From NCBI GenBank assembly GCA_015064945.1, contig SVRF01000007.1, positions 1 to 52,890 of the forward strand: 52,890 nt of DNA, in the 5' to 3' direction. Both the position numbers and the translations under genes were made by a program. How positions within the stretch are numbered: the first letter of the stretch is position 1; every line of letters starts with the position of its first letter. Shown piece by piece: positions 41,036 to 48,994 of this stretch. This DNA comes from Oscillospiraceae bacterium (GTDB lineage Bacteria; Bacillota; Clostridia; Oscillospirales; CAG-382). The notes beneath the pieces are model-generated. The model saw only the letters and a program-made list of their open reading frames with translations. It had not been told where the DNA came from and searched no databases.

Positions 41036-42547
41036 TTATGCAGTGAAGGAACGGAAGATTGCAAGATAGTCTGCGGTGGTTATTCTTTCATCGCTGTTAA
41101 AGTCCGCTGCCTTGCGGTAATGACGCATGGGAAGATAGCTGTTATCGCCGCTGAGGTAGCCCTTGAGCTTAAGCAGGTCGGAGGTGGAGGTTATACCGTC
41201 ACCGTCCGTATCACCCTTAACAATTGCGTTGTACGCCACGCCGCCTACGTTTATAACACAGCCTGTGCCAACGTAATCGGTGCTTTCAAGAGCTGTGCCC
41301 TCACTGTTACTGAGGGAAATACGTACGCCTTCTGCATCATAATAGGTGCTTATAAGCCCTGCAGTGGTGTAAAGGGAGATACCGGACACCAAAGAAGCCG
41401 CAGAGTCCAAAACCCAGCCCGTGCTTATATTGATATGCGCGATTGCGTTCATAAGCGCATAGTCGGAAACAACTTTATTGCCGTAGGAGCAGAGCGTAAA
41501 GCCACTGCCCATACCGTCAAAGGTGCCGTCCTCCACAGACTTAACGCCGTTGCCCACGATAACCTTGTTTACCCTGCTGCCCGCAAAAGCGGAAGCCGCA
41601 ATACTTGTAGCCTCAGCAGGTACGGTAACCGTACCCTCGGTAACAGTACAAAGGGTATAAACACCGTCTGCAACTATGCCGCCGTAATTATCCGCAACAA
41701 CAACGTCACAGTATACGGAAAGACCGTCGGCGCTGAGGGTCAGCCTTGCATTACCTGCGGAAGCCGCACCCACCTTGTTGCCGTTTACGGGAGCAACGGT
41801 AGGGTTACTGCTGGTAAGAGTATATTCCGCATCAGCAGGAGTAAGCTCCCAAGAAAGCTCATAAACCGTGCCGGTCTCCATATAAAGCTTTGCAGGGTTA
41901 AGGCTTATACTGCCTGTATCGCCGCTTTCATTACCACCTGACTGCGGGGGATCCTGTGTGCCGAAGTCGTAATTGTACTGCTCCAGATCGTAGCTTTCAA
42001 TAAGATTGATAAGGCAGTCGGTATACTCGGTCTCACTGCAATAACCGTCCAAAACTATAAGGGTGGCACAGGACTTGTAGTCGTAGTTACCCCTAAGGTT
42101 TTCATAGCAGGACATACGGTTAAACAAGCCGCTGTGGTCGTTAACGCTTTCCTGCCAACTGTCGTACGCACGCCAGAAGGAAAGAGAATACGCCTTAACG
42201 TAGGCGTCGCCCTTGGTAGCAACAAGATGTGACCAGCTGTTGTAAAGCACACACTCGTTCCTGTCAAAAACCTTGCCGCCCCATGTACTGTAAGCACGGA
42301 TACCAAACAGGTTGTTTGCCTGAGTTGCCAAGGTACTGCGACCCCAACCGCTTTCCCAAATAGCCTGCGCCAAGGTGAAGGACGCCAAAATATGGTTATC
42401 CCTCATATCATTGGTACACATAGGACCTACGGTTGCCAAAAAGTCGTCCACGTAAGAAGCCTCTGCCTTTGTGGAAGGCACCACCGTTATAACGGAGGCA
42501 ATAAGCATTGCTACCACAAGAAGCATCGCTGTCTTTCTTGGTTTCAT
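41036..42547 (-). CDS. Secreted glucosaminidase with Big2-like, LRR-like and dockerin regions
   Basis: A 503-residue exported peptidoglycan hydrolase. A signal peptide (about 1-30) is followed by a GH73/FlgJ-type glucosaminidase domain (about 35-195): DNHILASFTLAQAIWESGWG with the likely catalytic Glu, then TQANNLFGI and the CSETEYTDCLINLIESYDL end. A Gly/Ser linker leads to a Big2-like domain (about 215-290, ISLNPAKLYMETGTVYELSW), a LRR_5-like remnant (VTVPAEATSIAASAFAGSRV) and two dockerin-like repeats, DTDGDGITSTSDLLKLKGYL and DFNSDERITTADYLAIF. The second loop is weaker (no DG). It likely remodels the cell wall or attacks other cells. It follows the upstream gene with SD overlap. Confidence 0.86.
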   Translation of the reverse strand: MKPRKTAMLLVVAMLIASVITVVPSTKAEASYVDDFLATVGPMCTNDMRDNHILASFTLAQAIWESGWGRSTLATQANNLFGIRAYSTWGGKVFDRNECVLYNSWSHLVATKGDAYVKAYSLSFWRAYDSWQESVNDHSGLFNRMSCYENLRGNYDYKSCATLIVLDGYCSETEYTDCLINLIESYDLEQYNYDFGTQDPPQSGGNESGDTGSISLNPAKLYMETGTVYELSWELTPADAEYTLTSSNPTVAPVNGNKVGAASAGNARLTLSADGLSVYCDVVVADNYGGIVADGVYTLCTVTEGTVTVPAEATSIAASAFAGSRVNKVIVGNGVKSVEDGTFDGMGSGFTLCSYGNKVVSDYALMNAIAHINISTGWVLDSAASLVSGISLYTTAGLISTYYDAEGVRISLSNSEGTALESTDYVGTGCVINVGGVAYNAIVKGDTDGDGITSTSDLLKLKGYLSGDNSYLPMRHYRKAADFNSDERITTADYLAIFRSFTA

Positions 42548-42557
42548 AAAAACAAAT

Positions 42558-43244
42558 TCATCCTTTCAGTTGGTTTGGGGTCTCTGTCCCTGTCGGGGAA
42601 TGAAGCTTAAGCGCAAAGGCTTCCCTATCGGCAGAGAGTGTTGCAACCCCTTCTTCGCTGTCATATATAATTGTTACGCCTAAAAAATAATTTCTAATCA
42701 ATTCCAAAGGAATATAATAGTCATCTGTAAAAATAATAGGTGCGGTAAGCCTTACGGGGTGACCGTTTATGTATACACCCGTGGAGTCCTTCGTAAAAGA
42801 AATGCTCTCATCCACATTATGAAAGTGCATAGAAACTCTTGTCTTGTCTCCTGCCAAGGTGAAATCGTAAAGAGCGGCAAGCCCCGTTGCTGAAACGTAA
42901 GGCACGTTGTTTATAATAAACTCCTCATCCTTAGCCTCATAAAGAGTTTTACCCTTTGCATCCACAATGTTAAGCTCTGCCAGCTCACTTTCCGTACTCC
43001 AAAAATAAACGGAAGCGGTAAAGCCAAAGATTACAAGGCAGCAAAGCAGGTAAACTATACCGCCGAAGATAAGCCTTGCGATAAAGGTTGCACGCCTCTC
43101 ACGCCGACGCTCCTCAGCTTTAAGCCTACGCTCCTCAATTTCCTCGGGAGTAAGCCTTCTAACCCTTTTTGGGGCGCCTGAATGGGCAATATTATGTGTA
43201 TTTTGGGGAGCGTAACCCCTATTTGTATTATTTTCCGAGCCCAT
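42558..43244 (-). CDS. Membrane-anchored protein with a copper-amine-oxidase-N-like domain
   Basis: A 228-residue protein. The ATG at 43242-43244 is chosen because GAGGT lies eight bases upstream. A basic, Arg/Glu-rich cytoplasmic stretch (RRLTPEEIEERRLKAEERRR) precedes one membrane span (about 57-80, IFGGIVYLLCCLVIFGFTAS). The outside part has VYINGHPVRLTAPIIFTDDY and YIPLELIRNYFLGVTI, which resemble the stalk/Cu-amine-oxidase-N1 domain of clostridial envelope proteins, known for binding wall components rather than copper. It is the first gene before the glucosaminidase, so a joint wall role is likely. Confidence 0.75.
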   Translation of the reverse strand: MGSENNTNRGYAPQNTHNIAHSGAPKRVRRLTPEEIEERRLKAEERRRERRATFIARLIFGGIVYLLCCLVIFGFTASVYFWSTESELAELNIVDAKGKTLYEAKDEEFIINNVPYVSATGLAALYDFTLAGDKTRVSMHFHNVDESISFTKDSTGVYINGHPVRLTAPIIFTDDYYIPLELIRNYFLGVTIIYDSEEGVATLSADREAFALKLHSPTGTETPNQLKG

Positions 43245-43263
43245 CGCATAACACCTCAACGTG

Positions 43264-43272
43264 ATTATACCA
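43264..43272 (-). promoter_or_regulatory. Extended -10 promoter for the membrane protein-glucosaminidase unit
   Basis: Minus strand TGGTATAAT (43264-43272) gives an extended -10; the -35 region is weak. On the plus strand a TATAAT at 43335-43340 may serve the clpC-like gene. Confidence 0.5.
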
Positions 43273-43402
43273 TAAAAGCCCTTTTATTGGAATAGTTCTG
43301 TTAACTTTTTTACAAAAAAATAATAAAATGGAAATATAATCCTCTGTTTTAGGGCAAAATCTTTGTGAAAACGGCTGTTTTGACGGTGTTTGGAGGGAAA
43401 AT

Positions 43403-45523
43403 ATGAACGAAAAATTTACAAATTTAGCACATTGGGCAGTAAATACGGCGTTTATGGAAGCGGCAACGCTTGGCGATTGCTACGTGGGAACAGAGCATTT
43501 ACTGCTGGGACTTGCCCAAAGCGACAGTCCCTGCGGAAAACTGCTGTACGGCGTAGGGCTAAGCCCTGAATATATAAGAAGGCAACTGCTGGCACAGCCT
43601 AGGCAAAAGTCCCAAAGCAGCGACAGTGCGGATATGACTCCGAAGCTGAAGAAACTGCTTTTAAAGGCGGCAAAATCCGCAGATAACGGCAAGGCGAGCT
43701 GTGCAGACCTGCTTTCAGCTATACTTGAGGAGGAGTGTGCCGCAAAGCGGATTGCCGATGCAATAGTTGCCGCCCCAAGGCTGTACGAAAAAGCCAAAAA
43801 GCTTGCAAAGGAGGAAGAAAGCGTGCACAAAAATCAACGAAAACCCACTCCACTGCTGGACAAAAACGGTTGCAACCTGACCGAGAAAGCGGAAAAGGGC
43901 TTGATAGACCCTGTTATAGGCAGAGAAAAGGAGGAGGACAGGGTCATACAAATTCTGCTAAGGCGCACCAAGAACAACCCCTGCCTTATAGGCGAGCCGG
44001 GAGTGGGGAAAACCGCCGTGGCGGAGTCTCTTGCCCTTAGGATAGCCGAGGGGCGTGTGCCGCCGCCTCTTATAGGGAAACGCATTATGGTACTGGACAT
44101 ACCCTCATTGGTGGCAGGCACCAAATACAGGGGTGAGTTTGAGGATAAGCTTAGAAATATAATAGAAGAGACCCGACAGGCGGAGGATGTTATTCTGTTT
44201 GCCGATGAGATACACACAATTGTAGGGGCAGGCGCGGCGGAGGGAGCTATTGACGCCGCAAACATCCTTAAGCCCTATCTTGCCAGAGGTGAAATACGGC
44301 TTATAGGGGCGACCACCCTTAAGGAGTACAAAAAGTATATAGAGAAGGACGGTGCCCTTGAAAGGCGTTTTCAATGCGTATTGTTGGAAGAGCCTGACAG
44401 AGAAGCCTGCCTGCGTATACTTAAAGGACTGCGCCGCCGTTACGAGGTGCACCACGGGGTGATTATAAATGACGAGGCGTTGGAAGCGGCTATAGACCTG
44501 TCAGTAAGGTATATAGGAGAGCGAGCGCTGCCCGACAAAGCGATAGATCTTATGGACGAGGGTGCGGCACGCCGCCGAATGCTATGGGCTGAAAGGAAAG
44601 GGATACCCACGGTGGACAAAACGGATATAGAAGCGGCGTTGGAGGCAGGCGTGGGGCTGACAGCAAGAGGGCTTAAGCTTGACGGAGAAAGGCTTGAGCT
44701 TCTGAAGGAGCGCATACACGGGCAGGCCGAAGCTATAGACAAGGTTGTTTCCGCGCTTGGCGGCTACGGAGAGGAGCTTTTGTCATCTCCATTGATTTTG
44801 CTGTTCGTGGGCGGCAAGGGAGTAGGAAAGCGAAGCTTAGCAAGGGAATGTGCAAAGCTTATGTTCGGTTGCGAAGATGCTTTCTTTGCTTTTGACGCCG
44901 AGGAGTTCAGGGGCGGTTACGGAGCAAACCGACTTATCGGCACCTCGGGCGGCGAAGGCGGCTTGCTTACGGAGAAGGTGCGAAGAAAGCCCCGCTGCCT
45001 TTTGTTTTTTGACAACGTAAACAAAGCCGATGCAGAGCTTTTATCACTGATACGCCGAATATCCGAAGAGGGCGCGCTGGACGACGGCAACGGGCTGCGC
45101 ATAAGCTTTAAGGGCTGTTTTGTGGTACTTTCCGCCTGCAAAGAAGCTGAGGCGGCGGCAGGCTTTGCCAAGGCAGAAAAGGCGGCAGACCCCTTACTGC
45201 GCGAGCTTGCCGCAATAGCCGACGACACCGTACATTTTGCTCCGTCGGGCGAAAAAGAGCTTGCGGAAGTGGCGGCAGCTTGCTTTAAGGACTTAAAGCA
45301 AGCGCTTAGCGTAAAGGGCCTGCACATAGAAAGCGACCCTGCCCTATTGCCATCGGTGGCAGCCCATTGGCACGCCAAGGGTCTAAGCCACGGCGGTCTG
45401 TGCCGTATTCTTAAGCGAAACACCGCAAGGCTTATTGCGGAAGAAGGAATGGGCTTGGGCGACGCAGTGCTTTGTTGGGAAGGTGACAAAGAAAAAATAA
45501 AAATTACCGCAAAAAACTGTTGA
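43403..45523 (+). CDS. ClpC-like Hsp100 ATPase with a degenerate second AAA+ domain
   Basis: A 706-residue ClpC homologue, shorter than the usual ~810. The double Clp-N repeat is present (residues 1 to about 130). D1 is intact: GEPGVGKT (197-204), Walker B FADEIHT, GATTLKEYKKYIEKDGALERRF. The coiled-coil M domain that binds adaptors such as MecA is missing; D1 runs straight on through WAERKGIPTVDKTDIEAALE. D2 has lost key residues: Walker A GGKGVGKRS (470-478, Arg where Thr/Ser should be), Walker B FFDNVNKAD (Asn538 for Glu), the GYVGY pore loop replaced by GGEGG, sensor Asn replaced (VVLSACKEA), and no RPEFLNR finger. D1 may still hydrolyse ATP; D2 probably does not. Confidence 0.87.
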   Translation: MNEKFTNLAHWAVNTAFMEAATLGDCYVGTEHLLLGLAQSDSPCGKLLYGVGLSPEYIRRQLLAQPRQKSQSSDSADMTPKLKKLLLKAAKSADNGKASCADLLSAILEEECAAKRIADAIVAAPRLYEKAKKLAKEEESVHKNQRKPTPLLDKNGCNLTEKAEKGLIDPVIGREKEEDRVIQILLRRTKNNPCLIGEPGVGKTAVAESLALRIAEGRVPPPLIGKRIMVLDIPSLVAGTKYRGEFEDKLRNIIEETRQAEDVILFADEIHTIVGAGAAEGAIDAANILKPYLARGEIRLIGATTLKEYKKYIEKDGALERRFQCVLLEEPDREACLRILKGLRRRYEVHHGVIINDEALEAAIDLSVRYIGERALPDKAIDLMDEGAARRRMLWAERKGIPTVDKTDIEAALEAGVGLTARGLKLDGERLELLKERIHGQAEAIDKVVSALGGYGEELLSSPLILLFVGGKGVGKRSLARECAKLMFGCEDAFFAFDAEEFRGGYGANRLIGTSGGEGGLLTEKVRRKPRCLLFFDNVNKADAELLSLIRRISEEGALDDGNGLRISFKGCFVVLSACKEAEAAAGFAKAEKAADPLLRELAAIADDTVHFAPSGEKELAEVAAACFKDLKQALSVKGLHIESDPALLPSVAAHWHAKGLSHGGLCRILKRNTARLIAEEGMGLGDAVLCWEGDKEKIKITAKNC

Positions 45524-45548
45524 CAAACGGAAACTATTGGTTTATAAT
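45520..45548 (+). promoter_or_regulatory. Consensus promoter of the ylxM-ffh operon
   Basis: TTGACA (45520-45525), 17-base spacer, TATAAT (45543-45548), a perfect consensus. The -35 box overlaps the stop codon of the clpC-like gene. Confidence 0.88.
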
Positions 45549-45549
45549 G

Positions 45550-45582
45550 GCTGTAAAGCGTTTTGCTTTACAGCTGTTTTTT
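45550..45582 (+). terminator. Terminator overlapping the ylxM-ffh transcription start
   Basis: GCTGTAAAGC (45550-45559) pairs perfectly with GCTTTACAGC (45565-45574), followed by TGTTTTTT. Transcripts entering from the clpC-like gene can fold it, while RNA begun at the promoter should start within the first arm. Confidence 0.82.
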
Positions 45583-45599
45583 AGGGAGGCGTTTACTGT

Positions 45600-45926
45600 A
45601 TGGAAAGCAAAAGGATACTAATATCTTCCCTGCTTGACATATACGGCTCTCTGCTGAAGGACGGCCAGCGTGATGTTTTGGACTTGTACTATAACGATGA
45701 CCTTTCTTTGTCCGAGATAGGCGAGGATACGGGGATTACCCGTCAAGGTGTCCGTGACGCCTTGAAGAAGGGCGAGGTAAAGCTTTTGGAGTTTGAGGAA
45801 AAGCTTGGGTTTTACCGAAAGTCACAAAAACTGCGCGAGGGCTTGGAGGCTGTTACGGAAAAAGCAAAATGCACCGGTGACGGCGAGCTTTGCGCCCTTG
45901 CCGCCGAACTGACGGCATTGCTTTAA
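45600..45926 (+). CDS. ylxM: YlxM-like putative helix-turn-helix protein (UPF0122)
   Basis: A 108-residue protein with a sigma-70 region 4-like helix-turn-helix: LKDGQRDVLDLYYNDDLSLSE then IGEDTGITRQGVRDALKKGE. YlxM/p13 proteins are encoded just before ffh in Firmicutes and are thought to help signal recognition particle function. It starts with ATG at 45600 after AGGGAGG and ends 13 bases before ffh. Confidence 0.9.
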   Translation: MESKRILISSLLDIYGSLLKDGQRDVLDLYYNDDLSLSEIGEDTGITRQGVRDALKKGEVKLLEFEEKLGFYRKSQKLREGLEAVTEKAKCTGDGELCALAAELTALL

Positions 45927-45939
45927 CGGAGGACACAAA

Positions 45940-47268
45940 ATGTTTGAAGGTCTTGTTGATAAAATATCGGGCGCCTTTAAAAAGCTGAGGAACAGCGGCA
46001 AGCTTACGGAAGCCGACGTTAAGGCGGGAATGCGTGAGATAAAGCTGGCACTTTTGGAGGCGGACGTTAACTTTAAGGTAGTAAAGGACTTTATTGCCAA
46101 GGTTAGCGAGCGTGCTGTGGGCAGTGACGTGCTTGAAAGTCTTGTGCCCGCACAGCAGATAGTAAAAATCGTACACGAAGAGCTTATTACCCTTATGGGC
46201 ACATCCAACTCTAAGCTTGTGATGGCGCCCAAGCCCCCAACGGTCGTGCTTATGTGCGGCTTACAGGGCAGCGGTAAAACCACCCACACGGGCAAGCTTG
46301 CGCTTATGTATAAAAAGCAGGGCAAAAGCCCCCTTTTGGTTGCCTGCGACATATACCGCCCTGCCGCTATAAAGCAGTTGCAGGTCGTTGGTGAAAAGGC
46401 AGGGGTCAAGGTCTTTGAAAAGGGCACACAGGACCCTGTTAAAACCGTTAAGGAAGCTCTTAAATACGCCAAGGAATACGGCCACGATTTGATTATTGTG
46501 GATACTGCGGGCCGTTTGCATATAGACGAAGTGCTTATGGAAGAGTTGCGCAGGGTTAAGGAAGCGGCAGAGCCCACCGAGACCTTGCTGGTGGTTGACG
46601 CCATGACAGGTCAGGATGCGGTTAACGTAGCACAAAGCTTTAACGACCTGCTTGACATATCCGGCGTTATCCTTACCAAGATGGACGGCGATACCAGAGG
46701 CGGTGCGGCACTTTCCGTACGTCACATAACGGGCAAGCCCATTAAATTCATAGGCACGGGCGAAAAGCTTGATAATTTGGAGCCTTTCCATCCCGACCGT
46801 ATGGCGTCCCGTATATTGGGCATGGGCGACGTGCTTTCCCTTATCGAAAAGGCGCAAAACGCCTATGATGACAAGCAAGCTGAGGAGCTGGAAAGGAAGT
46901 TCAGAGAGTCCAGCTTTACCTTGGAAGATTATTTGGAGCAGTTCGGTCAGCTTAGAAACATGGGTTCCCTTGAACAGCTTATGGGGATGATCCCCGGCGT
47001 TAACGCCTCCAAGCTGAAAGACGCTAAGATAGACGAAAAGGCTATGGATCATTTGGAAGCTATAATACTTTCGATGACCAAGTACGAAAGGGTACATCCC
47101 GAGGTTTTGAACTCTTCACGCAAGAAGCGTATTGCCGCAGGCAGCGGCAGGTCCGTGGAAGAAGTTAACAGACTGCTTAAGCAGTTCGAGCAGACCAAGG
47201 ACATTATGAAGAAGTTCACCAAAAAAGGCAAAAAGGGCAGGATGAGACTGCCTTTTGGCATAAAATAA
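45940..47268 (+). CDS. ffh: Signal recognition particle protein
   Basis: GTPase that binds signal peptides on ribosomes together with SRP RNA and targets them to the membrane via FtsY. The 442-residue protein has the N domain, then G-domain motifs [39 protein letters not shown] and [20 protein letters not shown], then the M domain with [20 protein letters not shown]. The C-terminal tail after KKF is short and basic ([15 protein letters not shown]). No SRP RNA gene was found in the window. Confidence 0.96.
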   Translation: MFEGLVDKISGAFKKLRNSGKLTEADVKAGMREIKLALLEADVNFKVVKDFIAKVSERAVGSDVLESLVPAQQIVKIVHEELITLMGTSNSKLVMAPKPPTVVLMCGLQGSGKTTHTGKLALMYKKQGKSPLLVACDIYRPAAIKQLQVVGEKAGVKVFEKGTQDPVKTVKEALKYAKEYGHDLIIVDTAGRLHIDEVLMEELRRVKEAAEPTETLLVVDAMTGQDAVNVAQSFNDLLDISGVILTKMDGDTRGGAALSVRHITGKPIKFIGTGEKLDNLEPFHPDRMASRILGMGDVLSLIEKAQNAYDDKQAEELERKFRESSFTLEDYLEQFGQLRNMGSLEQLMGMIPGVNASKLKDAKIDEKAMDHLEAIILSMTKYERVHPEVLNSSRKKRIAAGSGRSVEEVNRLLKQFEQTKDIMKKFTKKGKKGRMRLPFGIK

Positions 47269-47299
47269 TTTTATTATATTTTTTCGGAGGAAAAAGAAA

Positions 47300-47542
47300 A
47301 TGGCAGTTAAGATCAGACTTAAGAGAATGGGCGCAAAGAAGGCACCTTTTTACAGAGTAGTTGTTGCTGACTCCCGCTTCCCCAGAGACGGCAGATTTAT
47401 CGAAGAGATCGGTTACTACAACCCTATGAAGGAGCCCTCTGAAATCGTTATCGACAACGAAAAGGCTAAGAAGTGGATCGCTAACGGCGCACAGCCTACC
47501 GACACTGTTAAGACTTTGCTTAAAAAGAACGGCGCTATATAA
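47300..47542 (+). CDS. rpsP: Ribosomal protein bS16
   Basis: An 80-residue small-subunit protein: [39 protein letters not shown] and the ...[15 protein letters not shown] tail. Length and position downstream of ffh are standard. Confidence 0.97.
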   Translation: MAVKIRLKRMGAKKAPFYRVVVADSRFPRDGRFIEEIGYYNPMKEPSEIVIDNEKAKKWIANGAQPTDTVKTLLKKNGAI

Positions 47543-47560
47543 TCAGAGGTGCCTACTATT

Positions 47561-47791
47561 ATGAAGCAAGTTTTATTGGATATTGCCAAGGCTATTGTTG
47601 ATAACCCCGACGAAGTCAGCGTATCTGAAAAGGTAAGCGGCGATACCTGCGTTCTTGAACTTACTGTTGCCAAGGACGATATGGGCAAGGTTATAGGCAG
47701 ACAAGGCAAAATAGCCAAGTGCATACGTGTTGTTATGCGTGCTGCAGCGTCAAAGCAGAACAAGCGTGTTATTGTGGACATAGTGCAGTAG
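47561..47791 (+). CDS. khpA: KH-domain RNA-binding protein KhpA
   Basis: A 76-residue single KH domain that binds RNA, in many Firmicutes as a partner of KhpB/Jag. The GxxG loop is IGRQGKIA, preceded by VAKDDMGKV and followed by the helix CIRVVMRAAASKQ. ATG at 47561 is preferred over an in-frame GTG 12 bases earlier because AGAGGTG is well spaced to it and the protein then has family length. Confidence 0.92.
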   Translation: MKQVLLDIAKAIVDNPDEVSVSEKVSGDTCVLELTVAKDDMGKVIGRQGKIAKCIRVVMRAAASKQNKRVIVDIVQ

Positions 47792-47795
47792 TTTT

Positions 47796-48287
47796 ATGAA
47801 AAAGTTTTTGGAAGCAGGGGTACTTGGTGCCCCTCGCGGGGTCAAGGGCGAGCTGCGCTTTGACTGTTGGTGCGACAGCCCCGACTTTTTGCGCAGCGTA
47901 AACCGTTTTTATTTTGATGCCGAGGGTACAAAATCCTTGGCTGTTAAGCGTTACCATCCCTCAATTCCCTCTATTGTTTTTGAAGGCAGAGAGGACAGGC
48001 AAAGCGCCGCCTTGCTTACAGGGCGCAAGCTTTGGTTCGACAGGGATGACGTAAGCCTGCCGGAGGGCGTTTATTTTAACGACGACCTTATAGGACTTAG
48101 GGTATATGACGCGGAAAACGGTGAGGATATCGGTGTGCTTTCGGCAATAGAGGAAGGCAGCCGCAACTTTTTGTACCGCATAAAAGGCGACAAGGAGTAT
48201 CTTGTGCCTGCGGTAGACGCTTTTGTAAAATCCGTTGACCCCGAAAAAGGAATAGCTGTAAGTCTTATAGAGGGGCTGGAGGTATAA
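47796..48287 (+). CDS. rimM: Ribosome maturation factor RimM
   Basis: Assists late assembly of the 30S subunit head with bS19. The 163-residue protein has the N-terminal GVLGAPRGVKGELRF barrel and the C-terminal PRC-barrel (YFNDDLIGLRVYDAENGEDIG, then YLVPAVDAFVKSVD). It is followed by trmD with a TAATG overlap, as in most bacteria. Confidence 0.94.
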   Translation: MKKFLEAGVLGAPRGVKGELRFDCWCDSPDFLRSVNRFYFDAEGTKSLAVKRYHPSIPSIVFEGREDRQSAALLTGRKLWFDRDDVSLPEGVYFNDDLIGLRVYDAENGEDIGVLSAIEEGSRNFLYRIKGDKEYLVPAVDAFVKSVDPEKGIAVSLIEGLEV

Positions 48288-48994
48288 TGAGTATGCATTT
48301 TGAAGTGCTTACCCTATTCCCCGATATGTTGCGCCCCGTATTTGACGCCAGTATCATAGGCCGTGCCGTACAGGCAGGGCTTATAAGTGTTTCCTGCACC
48401 GACATACGAAGCTATACCAAGGATAAGCACCGCCGTGTGGACGATACGCCCTACGGCGGCGGCTACGGTATGGTTATGCAGTGCCAGCCCGTCATTGACT
48501 GCATTAGGGACGTTAAGTCCCGTCTTGAGGGCAGCGTGCGTGTTGTGTATATGTCGCCGCAGGGCAGACTTTTTAACAACGAGGTGGCAAAGGAATATGC
48601 CGCTTATGATAATCTTATACTCCTTTGCGGTCATTACGAAGGGATAGACGAGCGTATAATTGAACTTGAGGTAGACGAGGAGCTTTCTGTAGGCAACTAC
48701 GTGCTTACAGGGGGAGAGCTTCCTGCTGCCATAGTTGTTGACGCAGTGTCCCGCCGCCTTGAGGGAGTGTTGCCTGCCGCTGAGTGCTCTGAGGAAGAGA
48801 GCTTGGAGGGCGGGCTTTTGGAGTATCCCCAGTACACACGTCCCCGCGAGTTTGAGGGATTGTGTGTTCCTGAAGTGTTGCTTAACGGCAACCACGCCGA
48901 AATAGAAAAGTGGCGCAAAGCGCAGTCCTACGAGCGCACCTTAAAAAAGCGCCCGGAGCTGTTAAACAAGGACCAAAACGGTGAAAAACAGTAA
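48287..48994 (+). CDS. trmD: tRNA (guanine(37)-N1)-methyltransferase
   Basis: Methylates G37 next to the anticodon, preventing frameshifts. The 235-residue SPOUT enzyme has MHFEVLTLFPDML, DDTPYGGGYGMVMQ, the knotted SAM site LLCGHYEGIDERI and SVGNYVLTGGELPA. Its C terminus overlaps the following gene by 14 bases. Confidence 0.96.
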   Translation: MSMHFEVLTLFPDMLRPVFDASIIGRAVQAGLISVSCTDIRSYTKDKHRRVDDTPYGGGYGMVMQCQPVIDCIRDVKSRLEGSVRVVYMSPQGRLFNNEVAKEYAAYDNLILLCGHYEGIDERIIELEVDEELSVGNYVLTGGELPAAIVVDAVSRRLEGVLPAAECSEEESLEGGLLEYPQYTRPREFEGLCVPEVLLNGNHAEIEKWRKAQSYERTLKKRPELLNKDQNGEKQ

